From assembly GCA_021792455.1 (NCBI GenBank), contig JAJYUP010000021.1:1-33958 (forward strand): a stretch of 33,958 bases of DNA, in the 5' to 3' direction. Source of the DNA: Actinomycetes bacterium (lineage in GTDB: Bacteria > Actinomycetota > Thermoleophilia > Solirubrobacterales > Solirubrobacteraceae). Made by a program: the position numbers and the translations under genes. Shown here piece by piece: positions 16,213 through 23,956 of this stretch (position 1 is the first letter of the stretch; each line of letters begins with the position of its first letter). The notes under the pieces are model-generated. The model saw only the letters and a program-made list of their open reading frames with translations. It did not search any database and had not been told where the DNA came from.

Positions 16213-17088
16213 CTATGAGCTCAGCCAGTCCGCTATCAGGTGCCCGATCTCAGGGCCCCTGTCCTCCTGCAGGAAGTGAGAGGCCTCGGCTATCACCTTT
16301 GGCGGCGGGGCGCCAATCGCCGAGGCCAGTCGCTCCCCCACCGTGAGGGGCAGGACAGGATCTGACTCGCCCCACAGCACCAGCGTCGGTCTCGAGTCGT
16401 CGCGCAGGGCGCGCAACACCCGCTCGCCCGCGGCAGCTCCAGGGTCAGAAGGTGACAGCGGCAGCATCAGCGGAAAGGCCCTTGCCCCGGCCTTCGAGGC
16501 AGCGGTCTCGTAGGGGGCGTCGTAGGCTGCGATCACCTCTTGCCCAGGGTCGTGCCTGCAGGCGCCCTTCACGAGGAAGCCGATCGGCAGATCCTCCGTG
16601 CGCGCAACGAAGCTCCGAAATGCAAGCCAGGCCTCCGTCATCCGCTGGCGACCCGTGAACAGCCCGGTGTCGAGGATGACGATCCGCGCGATCCGGTCAG
16701 GGTGCTCGACGGCGAGGCGAAGACCGATCGGGCCGCCCCAGTCGTGGACCACGATCGTCGCTTCCTCGAGGTCGAGCGTGAGGAGCAGGTCAGCGGCGAT
16801 CGCCGTGTGGCGATCGTAGGTGTACCAGCTGATGTCAGTCGGCTTGTCTGAGCGACCGAAGCCGGCGTGGTCGGGGGCGATGCACCGGAACCCGGCCTCA
16901 GCGACCGGCGGGATCACCTTGCGCCACAGAAACGACCAGGTCGGCTCCCCATGAAAGAACACGACAGGGCGGCCTTCCCCGATGTCGAGGTGGGCGAGCC
17001 GCAGGCCGTCGATCTTCCGCCAGCTCGACTGATGAGGGAAGTCAGGCAGCCCCTGGAGTGCCTCCTCTTTCGTGCGGGCGACGTGCAC
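16213..17088 (-). CDS. Haloalkane dehalogenase-like alpha/beta hydrolase
   Basis: Hydrolytic dehalogenase family, subfamily I (DhlA-like), cleaving carbon-halogen bonds by an Asp nucleophile. The 291-aa protein has HGEPTWS (46-52, oxyanion and halide region), VVHDWGG with nucleophile Asp116 and the adjacent Trp117 that helps bind halide, an acid Asp243 in WGESDP, and catalytic His271 in EASHFLQEDRG. Length and order match DhlA-type enzymes. The second halide-binding Trp of the cap domain cannot be assigned with confidence (Trp154 is a candidate), so epoxide or other hydrolase activity is possible. GTG 17088 is used; no strong ribosome binding site. It lies 29 nt after the small membrane-protein gene and is probably co-transcribed with it. 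Confidence 0.85.
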   Translation of the reverse strand: MHVARTKEEALQGLPDFPHQSSWRKIDGLRLAHLDIGEGRPVVFFHGEPTWSFLWRKVIPPVAEAGFRCIAPDHAGFGRSDKPTDISWYTYDRHTAIAADLLLTLDLEEATIVVHDWGGPIGLRLAVEHPDRIARIVILDTGLFTGRQRMTEAWLAFRSFVARTEDLPIGFLVKGACRHDPGQEVIAAYDAPYETAASKAGARAFPLMLPLSPSDPGAAAGERVLRALRDDSRPTLVLWGESDPVLPLTVGERLASAIGAPPPKVIAEASHFLQEDRGPEIGHLIADWLSS

Positions 17089-17117
17089 GGAGCTCAGCGG
17101 CGAGCCGGAACGGCTGC

Positions 17118-17480
17118 TCAGGCCGCCTCTGCCGGCAGCCGCGGACGGACGTGCGCCTCGCCACTGCGAAGGTGGGAGCCCGTCTCACCCGCCGGCACGT
17201 GTGAGCGCAGCCTCTCCGCCTCGGAGTGGGCGCCGTTTGGGAGGCGCACCCCCTCTGCAGCGATCTCGCCAGCCTCGCCAGCGATCGCAGCGACCTCCGC
17301 CGTGATCTGATCGAACGCGCTGCTTCGCTCGCCCTCCGTGAGGCGCCTCGCGGCAACGAGCCGGCACTCTCGGCGGCGGGCGTCCTCGCCGGCGGCTGCG
17401 CGGCCAAGGGCAAGCCCTGTGATCAGCGCAAACGCCGCCCCGCAGCAGGAGGCGACGCCGATGAGGATGATCAAAGTCAT
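17118..17480 (-). CDS. Small single-helix membrane protein
   Basis: A 120-aa product with an N-terminal helix at about 2-25 (LIILIGVASCCGAAFALITGLALG), two adjacent Cys (11-12), a basic stretch (RRRECRLVAARR) and a hydrophilic Glu/Ala/Ser-rich C-terminal part, probably partly coiled (AFDQITAEVAAIAGEAGEIAAEG). The frame is open to 17771, but upstream lies only GC-repeat sequence. I selected ATG 17480, which has GAGGAG 9 nt upstream; ATG 17489 has the purine tract too close. No family recognised. It sits 29 nt upstream of the dehalogenase-like gene. Gene reality is moderately supported by the ribosome binding site and the helix. Confidence 0.6.
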   Translation of the reverse strand: MTLIILIGVASCCGAAFALITGLALGRAAAGEDARRRECRLVAARRLTEGERSSAFDQITAEVAAIAGEAGEIAAEGVRLPNGAHSEAERLRSHVPAGETGSHLRSGEAHVRPRLPAEAA

Positions 17481-17640
17481 CTCCTCCATCTCCTCGGAAA
17501 AGCAGCCTTTCACGCCGAGCGGACGTCTGTCCAGCGACCGCTGTCTGCGATCGCAGTTTGCGGCGATTTTCCTCACTGCTTTCGACGTTCGCAAAGCGAT
17601 GCCTGCATCGCGCAACCATCGCTGCGCCCTCCGCCTTCGC

Positions 17641-17730
17641 CCTGCCCTGGCGCCCCTCGCGCCCTGCCCTGCCCTCGCGCCCTGCCCTGGCGCCCCTCGC
17701 GCCCTGCCCTGGCGCCCCTCGCGCCCTGCC
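17641..17730. repeat. 22-bp tandem repeat with internal hairpin, downstream of folP
   Basis: Three exact copies of a 22-bp unit CCTGCCCTGGCGCCCCTCGC+GC at 17641-17662, 17681-17702 and 17703-17724, and one shortened 18-bp copy at 17663-17680 that lacks GGCG. Each full unit contains GGCGC-CCCTC-GCGCC, a perfect 5-bp stem with a 5-nt loop. It begins immediately after the folP stop on the transcribed strand. It may act as a serial terminator or be a variable-number repeat. Confidence 0.85.
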
Positions 17731-17731
17731 T

Positions 17732-18640
17732 TCAGTGCGGCGAGTGCGATGGCTGCTTCGGTGGCAGCCACTTCAGCGCCTCCGCCTCAGGGTCGCCCTT
17801 CATCTCAGGCTCGTGCTCGCCTTCGAGCGCCGCACGCACGGTCAGGAGGTCGCGCACCGCGGCGACGTCGTGGACACGCAGGATCTGGGCACCTGCGTCG
17901 AGCCCGAAGCTCACTGCTGCGAGCGTGCCCGCAAGTCGCTGCAGCGGGGCACGGCCCGTCAGCATCCCGATGAAGTACTTCCGCGAGACGGCGAGCAGCA
18001 GCGGCCGGCCAAGTGCGTGGAGCTCAGAGAGCCCCCGCAGCACGAGGATCGACTCGCTTGGCGTCTTCGCGTAGTCGAGGCCGGGATCGAGTATCAGCTG
18101 CCCTTCATCGACGCCCGCATCGATCGCGGCCTGCATCATCGCTTCGAGGTGTGATGCGACCTCAGCGACAGGATCCTCGTACCCAGGGAACGCGGCGGTC
18201 TTCGGTGCGGCGCGCGTGTGCATCAGCACGAGGGCAGCGCGAAACGAGGCGGCGACCTCTGCGATCTCGGGGTCGCTCATACCGCCGACATCGTTGATGA
18301 TGTGCGCTCCTGCACGCAGCGCAGCCTCCGCGACGCTCGCCCTGTAGGTGTCGATCGAGATGAGGACGCCCTGCCTGCTCAGCTCTGAGACCAGGGGGCT
18401 CAGCCGCTCGATCTCCTCCGTGGCGCTGATCGGGCTCGTGTCGGTTCGGCCGGACTGGACGCCGATGTCGATCACCTGCGCTCCTTCGGCGATCAGCTGC
18501 TGTGCCCTCTGCTGCTGTTCTGCCGGCAGGGGCAGGTGCAGCTGATCGGCGACCGAGTCATCACCGATGTTGAGGATCCCCATCAGGACGGGCGCCTGTG
18601 CACAGACGCAGAGCTCGCCGGTCCCGGCGAGGATCCTCAT
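17732..18640 (-). CDS. folP: Dihydropteroate synthase, divergent subfamily
   Basis: Folate biosynthesis: condenses p-aminobenzoate with hydroxymethyl-dihydropterin diphosphate in the cytoplasm. The 302-aa protein keeps the order of DHPS motifs: MGILNIGDDS (20-29), GAQVIDIGVQSGRTD (53-67), SIDTYR (95-100), INDVGG (115-120), MHTRAAPK (140-147), LDPGLDYAKT (184-193), SRKYFIG (219-225) and RVHDV (255-259). Loop 1, normally N-x-TPDSFSDGG, reads NIGDDSVADQL, and loop 2 has SGRTDT instead of STRPG, so it is not a textbook FolP. I start it at ATG 18640, 4 nt after the previous stop; ATG 18673 is possible but overlaps by 29 nt. Probably the organism's DHPS or a close paralogue; other folate genes are not in the window. 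Confidence 0.85.
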   Translation of the reverse strand: MRILAGTGELCVCAQAPVLMGILNIGDDSVADQLHLPLPAEQQQRAQQLIAEGAQVIDIGVQSGRTDTSPISATEEIERLSPLVSELSRQGVLISIDTYRASVAEAALRAGAHIINDVGGMSDPEIAEVAASFRAALVLMHTRAAPKTAAFPGYEDPVAEVASHLEAMMQAAIDAGVDEGQLILDPGLDYAKTPSESILVLRGLSELHALGRPLLLAVSRKYFIGMLTGRAPLQRLAGTLAAVSFGLDAGAQILRVHDVAAVRDLLTVRAALEGEHEPEMKGDPEAEALKWLPPKQPSHSPH

Positions 18641-18644
18641 GCGG

Positions 18645-18989
18645 TCAGGCGCAGAGCCCGCCGTCAGGGTCATCGTTCGCAAGCCAGCTGCTGTGCTCGG
18701 ATCTCCTTCGGATCTCCTCCCTGGTGAGGACCCTGCGAGCGCCGCCTCGCTCACCCTCGTCGGGGTGGTCATCTGCGCTCGTTGCGCCGCTCGCCTCCTC
18801 GCCCGTGTCGAGCTCCTCGAAGCAGCGCTCGCACAGCACGCAGCAGTCCTCCGCTTCGAACGGCCTGCGAAGCTCAGACTCGACCTCGAGGAAGCGCGCG
18901 GACCGGAACCGCACAGGCGCGCCGCACACCTCGCAGGCATGGCCAGCGCGCCGGATCGCCTTAGCCTTCGTTATGTCTGTCTGTGGCAT
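18645..18989 (-). CDS. Cys-rich small protein, zinc-finger/HNH-like
   Basis: A 114-aa product with HACEVCG (C19, C22) and DCCVLCERC (C49, C50, C53, C56), a spacing that would bind one zinc ion and resembles the zinc knuckles that frame degenerate HNH domains, but the His/Asn residues of an active nuclease are not evident. The C-terminal half is acidic and then basic (RRVLTREEIRRRSEHSS). GGGAGG 5 nt before ATG 18989 supports the start. It ends 4 nt before folP, so the two are probably co-transcribed. Function unknown; a nucleic-acid or protein-binding accessory is a guess. Confidence 0.72.
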   Translation of the reverse strand: MPQTDITKAKAIRRAGHACEVCGAPVRFRSARFLEVESELRRPFEAEDCCVLCERCFEELDTGEEASGATSADDHPDEGERGGARRVLTREEIRRRSEHSSWLANDDPDGGLCA

Positions 18990-19064
18990 TCCCGCCTCCC
19001 TTCACGCCGTCGCCGTCAGCCCCCTCACCTGCATGCAGAGGTGAAGCACAGCTGTCGGGCAGGC

Positions 19065-19325
19065 CTATGACCAGGGTACACGACGCTGGCGCGAATGCTC
19101 CCACTTCTCTGGCAGCGAGAGGTCTCCCAGAAGCTCTGCAGGCGTGATCCCAAGTCCCCTCGAGATGACGACGAGCGTCTCGAGCAGGGGTGTTCGCTTG
19201 CCGTGCTCGAGCAGGCTGATCTCCGTGCGGTGCAGCCCGCTTGCGTGCGCGAGCTGCGTCTGGGTGAGCCCGCGCTTCATCCGCGTCTCCCTCAGACGTG
19301 CACCAAACGTCGGTCCCTGTGCCAT
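19065..19325 (-). CDS. XRE/Cro-C1 family HTH regulator (copy 1)
   Basis: An 86-aa DNA-binding protein consisting almost only of a Cro/C1-type helix-turn-helix: RLRETRMKRGLTQTQLAHASGLHRTEISLLEHGKR (10-44) followed by TPLLETLVVISRGLGITPAELL. It is a sister of the gene at 19414-19626, sharing GLHRTEISLLE-x-GKRTP and the following helix. Such small XRE proteins are transcriptional repressors or phage-style regulators acting as dimers. The start ATG 19325 has a -10-like GATAGT exactly 6 nt upstream, as has its sister. The next gene on the strand is the Cys-rich protein, 75 nt away. The 17-aa C-terminal tail (LPEKWEHSRQRRVPWS) is unique to this copy. Targets unknown. Confidence 0.9.
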   Translation of the reverse strand: MAQGPTFGARLRETRMKRGLTQTQLAHASGLHRTEISLLEHGKRTPLLETLVVISRGLGITPAELLGDLSLPEKWEHSRQRRVPWS

Positions 19326-19331
19326 CCGCGC

Positions 19332-19337
19332 ACTATC
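19332..19337 (-). promoter_or_regulatory. -10-like hexamer of XRE copy 1, leaderless spacing
   Basis: GATAGT on the minus strand, 6 nt before ATG 19325. The same hexamer and spacing occur at copy 2. No clear -35; the tandem repeat at 19343-19386 occupies that place. Confidence 0.4.
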
Positions 19338-19342
19338 TCACA

Positions 19343-19386
19343 TGGATGCTCGGAGGCGATGATGTGGATGCTCTGAGGCGGTGATG
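19343..19386. repeat. Two tandem 22-bp repeats between the XRE genes
   Basis: 19343-19364 and 19365-19386 match at 20 of 22 positions (TGGATGCTC/TGAGGCGA/GTGATG type). They lie in the 88-bp gap immediately upstream of XRE copy 1, where an operator for autoregulation would be expected. Function inferred from position only. Confidence 0.6.
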
Positions 19387-19413
19387 TCGATGGCCGGCGA
19401 GGTGCCGAGCTGC

Positions 19414-19626
19414 TCAGCCGACGCCCTTCAACAGGTCTGAGGCGCTCACTCCAAGCCCAGAGGCGACCGCGACGATCGTGTCGAGGATCGGCGTCCGCTT
19501 GCCCCGCTCCAGCAGGCTGATCTCTGTGCGGTGCAGGCCGCTCGCATCGGCGAGCTGCTCCTGAGTGAACCCGCGCTCCGTGCGCACGGCCCTCAACCGC
19601 TCGCCAAACTGATCTGCCGGTCTCAT
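19414..19626 (-). CDS. XRE/Cro-C1 family HTH regulator (copy 2)
   Basis: A 70-aa minimal Cro/C1-type regulator: RLRAVRTERGFTQEQLADASGLHRTEISLLERGKR (10-44) then TPILDTIVAVASGLGVSASDLLKG. It is about two thirds identical to copy 1 by eye over the shared 63 residues, so the pair arose by tandem duplication. ATG 19626 has GATAGT 6 nt upstream and a TTGCGA -35-like box 16 nt before that. The promoter overlaps an 11-nt-spaced direct repeat of CAGATCGCA. Paralogous pairs of this sort can bind one another's operators or form heterodimers; that is a possibility, not shown. Confidence 0.9.
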   Translation of the reverse strand: MRPADQFGERLRAVRTERGFTQEQLADASGLHRTEISLLERGKRTPILDTIVAVASGLGVSASDLLKGVG

Positions 19627-19632
19627 GGGCTC

Positions 19633-19660
19633 ACTATCGCAGATCGCAGACAGATCGCAA
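19633..19660 (-). promoter_or_regulatory. Promoter and direct-repeat operator candidate of XRE copy 2
   Basis: Minus strand: -35-like TTGCGA (19660-19655), 16-nt spacer, -10-like GATAGT (19638-19633), then 6 nt to ATG. On the plus strand CAGATCGCA occurs at 19640-19648 and 19651-19659, one helical turn apart and inside the spacer, a good position for autorepression. Confidence 0.45.
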
Positions 19661-19692
19661 GCGGCGGGTTGACTTCGATGCTCACATGCGTA

Positions 19693-19717
19693 TCGATCGA
19701 ATTCTCACGCCGGCGTG
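19693..19717. promoter_or_regulatory. Palindromes upstream of XRE copy 2
   Basis: TCGATCGA (19693-19700) and the perfect 12-bp palindrome CACGCCGGCGTG (19706-19717) lie 67-91 bp upstream of the XRE copy 2 start, between it and the purA end. Possible regulator sites; the evidence is symmetry alone. Confidence 0.3.
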
Positions 19718-19723
19718 CCGCTT

Positions 19724-19743
19724 CGGGCGCCCGCGGGCGCCCG
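19724..19743 (-). terminator. GC palindrome directly after purA
   Basis: Two copies of a 10-bp CGGGCGCCCG unit in tandem (19724-19743), together a perfect palindrome able to form a very stable hairpin. It starts 1 nt after the purA stop codon on the minus strand. No U tract. Likely ends the replication/translation block. Confidence 0.55.
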
Positions 19744-19744
19744 C

Positions 19745-21109
<1,365 letters not shown>

Positions 21110-21907
21110 CTACGTCGCGGGCAGCGTGAACCCGCGGTGCCCGCGACGAGGCTCTGAGGCGGTCTTCTGCGCGGTGCGCGCCTCACTGCCCGGCAGAGGC
21201 AGCTCCTGCCGACGGTCTGCGCCAAACAGCGGCAGGTGCAGCTCATCCCCGCACATCTCCACGAGTCTCGAGACGGTGCGCGGCCCGATCTGCTCTGACA
21301 GCGCCTCAGGATCGAGGTTGGTCGTCATCACGATCGAGCGCCGCTCCTCATAGCGGGCGTTGACGATCGAGTAGAGCTGCTCGAGAGCCCAGTCCGTCCT
21401 GTTCTCGGCTCCCACGTCATCGAGATGCAGCAGGTCGACGCCCGCAAGCCTGTCGAGGAAGCCGACGAGCCCGCCGTCATCCCCTATCGATGCTCTGATG
21501 AGGCTCAGCAGGCGCGGCAGCGAGTAGATCGCGACGGTCCTTCCCACGTCGAGCGCCGCCTTCGAGATCAGCATCGCAAGCGAGGTCTTGCCCGTGCCGA
21601 CGTCGCCTTCGATCCAGACACTGCGACCTGCGTCGAGGTTCTCCTCGATCCTCGTGATGAACCTTCTCACAACCCTCACAGGCTCTGCGAACATCGACAG
21701 CCGGTCCCCTTCGAGCTGCTCGAGCGTCAGTGCCCTGTAGCGGGTTGGGATCCTCGCCTCGAGCCTCGCCGCGCGCACGCGCGCGATCTGCGAGCGCCTG
21801 CACGCGCAGTCGTAGGCGGTGTTGCTCTCCTCCTCGACGAGGAAGCCGCTGCCGTCGCACATCTGGTGAGGGCAGCCTCCGCTCGATGTCCGAGGCCGGA
21901 AGCTCAC
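21110..21907 (-). CDS. DnaC/DnaI-like AAA+ helicase loader
   Basis: ATPase predicted to load the DnaB helicase on single-stranded DNA. The 265-aa protein has an N-terminal zinc-binding region (C12, C17, C34, C36) as in DnaI/DnaC, Walker A GDVGTGKTS (101-109), Walker B LLHLDDVG (159-166), sensor MTTN (194-197) and an Arg-rich sensor/finger segment IGPRTVSRL. The start ATG 21907 overlaps the dnaB stop by 4 nt (ATGA), so loader and helicase are translationally coupled, which strongly supports a functional pair. Many actinobacteria lack a DnaC homologue next to dnaB, so this is informative about the lineage. The C-terminal 40 residues are basic/low-complexity. Confidence 0.92.
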   Translation of the reverse strand: MSFRPRTSSGGCPHQMCDGSGFLVEEESNTAYDCACRRSQIARVRAARLEARIPTRYRALTLEQLEGDRLSMFAEPVRVVRRFITRIEENLDAGRSVWIEGDVGTGKTSLAMLISKAALDVGRTVAIYSLPRLLSLIRASIGDDGGLVGFLDRLAGVDLLHLDDVGAENRTDWALEQLYSIVNARYEERRSIVMTTNLDPEALSEQIGPRTVSRLVEMCGDELHLPLFGADRRQELPLPGSEARTAQKTASEPRRGHRGFTLPAT

Positions 21908-23310
21908 GCCGCGTAGCGCTCGCCGGCGTAGTTCATGAACTTCGGGTACTCCTTCTGGAAGGTGAGGGTGACCCTGCCGACAGCGCCGTTGCGGTGCTTG
22001 GCGATGATCAGGTCCGCCTCGCCAGGTCGCTCCGACTCCTCGTCGTAGTACTCGTCCCTGTAGAGGAACATGACGAGGTCGGAGTCCTGCTCGAGGTTGC
22101 CGGACTCCCGCAGGTCGGAGAGCTGGGGCTTCTTGTCAGGCCGCTGCTCGACGGCGCGCGAGAGCTGGGAGAGCGCGACGACGGGGACGCTCAGCTCCCG
22201 CGCGAGGATCTTCAGGCCTCTGCTGAGCTCGCCGACGGCGGTCACCCTGCTGTCGTAGCGGCTGTCGGTCCGCATCAGCTGCAGGTAGTCGATGATGATG
22301 AGCGAGAGACCGCCAGGCGCCTGGCTGTGCAGGCGGCGCGCCTTCGCTCTGATCTCGAGCAGCCCGATGTCGCTCGAGTCGTCGACCCAGAGTGGGGACT
22401 CCGCAAGTCGCTGGGAGGCCTTCAGGATCTTCGGCCAGCGCTCCTCGCGCACCCTGCCCTTGCGCAGCTCCTCACCCTTTATGCGCGCCTGGGAGGCGAC
22501 GAACCGCTGGGCGAGCTCAGCCTCCGCCATCTCGAGCGAGAACAGCGCCACCGCCTTCCCGTGCGCAACGGCCGCGTTCTCAGCGATGTTGCAGACGAGC
22601 GCGCTCTTGCCCATCGCCGGGCGCGCGGCGATGATGATGAGGTTCCCAGGCTGGAAGCCCCCGGTGATCTCGTCGAGGTCCTTGAAACCGGAGGGTGTGC
22701 CGGTGAGGGAGGTTCCTTCGACGGACAGGCGGTGCAGCTTGTCGAGCTCCTCGTGCAGGACGTCCTCGATCTTGCGAAAGTCCTGCTGACGGTCGCCTCT
22801 GGCGACCTCGAGCACCATCTTCTCCGCCTGCTCCACGAGCTCCCTTGGCGGAGCATCGTGGCCAAGCACGCTCGCCTGGATCTCGTAGGAGGCGGAGAGC
22901 AGACGCCGCAGCAGCGCGTTCTCACGCACGATCTGGGCGTATCGGCGGGCGTGACCCGCCGCGGGCACTGCGCCGGCGAGCTCATCGACGGCGGCCTCTC
23001 CGCCCGCCTCCTCCAGACGCCCCGTCTGGCGCAGCCTGTCGGTGACGGTGAGCACATCGACGGGCTCGCTTTCGTTGTAGAGGGAGAGCATCGCTTCGTA
23101 TATGAGGGCGTGCCGTTCGCGATAGAAGTCCTCTGGCCGCAGGCCCTCCTCGATCACGAGCGCATAGAGGGAGCGATCGGAGAGCAGGATCGCCCCGAGC
23201 ACGGACTGCTCAGCGGCGAGATTGTGGGGTGGGGCGACCGTCTCGGGGGCGAGACGGTCAGGTTCGACCGTCTGCCGGAGCGCTGATCCGTTTCTCTGGC
23301 TGCTGTTCAT
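21904..23310 (-). CDS. dnaB: Replicative DNA helicase DnaB
   Basis: Hexameric 5'-3' helicase of the replication fork. The 468-aa product has the N-terminal domain (PHNLAAEQSVLGAILLSD...), a linker, and the RecA-like domain with Walker A AARPAMGKSAL, SLEMAEAEL, Walker B LSLIIIDYLQLM, the conserved SQLSRAVEQRPDKKPQLSDLRESGNLEQDSDLV region and the C-terminal AKHRNGAVGRVTLTF. Length is normal and no intein is present at the usual insertion sites. It follows rplI with a 186-nt gap holding a LexA-type palindrome at 23387-23400 and a 36-bp repeat of the rplI end. The stop overlaps the loader start. Identification is secure; possible SOS control is inference. Confidence 0.98.
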   Translation of the reverse strand: MNSSQRNGSALRQTVEPDRLAPETVAPPHNLAAEQSVLGAILLSDRSLYALVIEEGLRPEDFYRERHALIYEAMLSLYNESEPVDVLTVTDRLRQTGRLEEAGGEAAVDELAGAVPAAGHARRYAQIVRENALLRRLLSASYEIQASVLGHDAPPRELVEQAEKMVLEVARGDRQQDFRKIEDVLHEELDKLHRLSVEGTSLTGTPSGFKDLDEITGGFQPGNLIIIAARPAMGKSALVCNIAENAAVAHGKAVALFSLEMAEAELAQRFVASQARIKGEELRKGRVREERWPKILKASQRLAESPLWVDDSSDIGLLEIRAKARRLHSQAPGGLSLIIIDYLQLMRTDSRYDSRVTAVGELSRGLKILARELSVPVVALSQLSRAVEQRPDKKPQLSDLRESGNLEQDSDLVMFLYRDEYYDEESERPGEADLIIAKHRNGAVGRVTLTFQKEYPKFMNYAGERYAA

Positions 23311-23383
23311 CGGCAGGGCAGTGTAGGCAGAGAGAGCACCCGCCAGAGAGGGCCTTCATCGCTATCTCGGCGGAAAAGCTCCA

Positions 23384-23403
23384 CTGCGAACAGATGTTCG
23401 CAG
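23384..23403. promoter_or_regulatory. LexA/SOS-box-like palindrome upstream of dnaB
   Basis: Perfect inverted repeat CTGCGAAC - AGAT - GTTCGCAG; its core CGAAC-N4-GTTCG (23387-23400) matches the LexA operator described for Bacillus and mycobacteria. It lies 77-90 bp upstream of the dnaB start and about 95 bp after the rplI stop. On the minus strand TGGAGCTTTTCC follows, so a weak terminator/attenuator hairpin is the main alternative. Confidence 0.55.
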
Positions 23404-23421
23404 ACGCACCGGTCGTCAGCT

Positions 23422-23526
23422 GGTGCGGTGCTTCTGCGCGACCACGATCGTCTTCACCAGGACCAAGCTCGGCTTTGGCACGCGCATCCAGGTGCGCTAC
23501 TTCTGCGCGACCACGATCGTCTTCAC
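23422..23526. repeat. 36-bp direct repeat spanning the rplI stop codon
   Basis: 23491-23526 (last codons, stop and 6 nt of rplI) recurs at 23422-23457 with 34/36 identity. The two differences change the TAG stop to CAC. The 69-bp period keeps frame: from the stop, 13 sense codons lead to a second VKTIVVAQK, then HRTS and TGA. Confidence 0.9.
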
Positions 23527-23949
23527 GGTCGCGGTCACTCCCTCGACCACTTCGGCTACGACCATGTAGGTGCCGACGCTCTTTATCGGCTCTGGCAGGA
23601 AGATCTTGTGGCGATCGAGCTTCAGTCCCCGTGCGTCGTGGATCGCGGCGACTATGTCCTGGGGACCGACGGAGCCGAACAGACGGCCGTCGGGACCCGC
23701 CTGTGCCGTGATCGTCAGCACCGTGCGCCCGAGCAGGCGTGCGTGCTCTTCCGCCTTCTCTTCGGCGTAGCGCGCCGCTCGCTCAGCGGCCTCCTGGCGG
23801 CGGCGCACGTCTTCGATCGCGCCCTTCGTCGCAGGCTGCGCGAGCCTGCGCGGAATCAAAAAGTTGCGCAGATAGCCCTTCGAGACCTCGACGACCTCGC
23901 CCTTTGCACCGAGCTCGTCGACATCAGCGAGCAGTATTGCCTCAGGCAT
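23497..23949 (-). CDS. rplI: Ribosomal protein L9
   Basis: Large-subunit protein binding 23S rRNA. The 150-aa protein begins MPEAILLADVDELGAKGEVVEVSKGYLRNFLIPRRLA, the conserved N-terminal rRNA-binding domain, followed by the long charged helix (about 45-75: EDVRRRQEAAERAARYAEEKAEEH) and the C-terminal domain (LTITAQAGPDGRLFGSVGPQDI...). It starts 7 nt after rpsR. Its final nine codons (VKTIVVAQK) and stop lie in a 36-bp direct repeat whose second copy sits 69 bp downstream in frame. Identification is secure. Confidence 0.97.
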   Translation of the reverse strand: MPEAILLADVDELGAKGEVVEVSKGYLRNFLIPRRLAQPATKGAIEDVRRRQEAAERAARYAEEKAEEHARLLGRTVLTITAQAGPDGRLFGSVGPQDIVAAIHDARGLKLDRHKIFLPEPIKSVGTYMVVAEVVEGVTATVKTIVVAQK

Positions 23950-23956
23950 CGGCTGA

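Noticed and set aside
17641-17730. CRISPR-like array
   Set aside because: Units are contiguous without spacers and no cas gene is present; it is a plain tandem repeat.
17481-17771. N-terminal extension of the small membrane protein to 217 aa
   Set aside because: The added residues come from the GC-rich tandem repeat; the internal ATG 17480 has a proper Shine-Dalgarno and begins the membrane helix.
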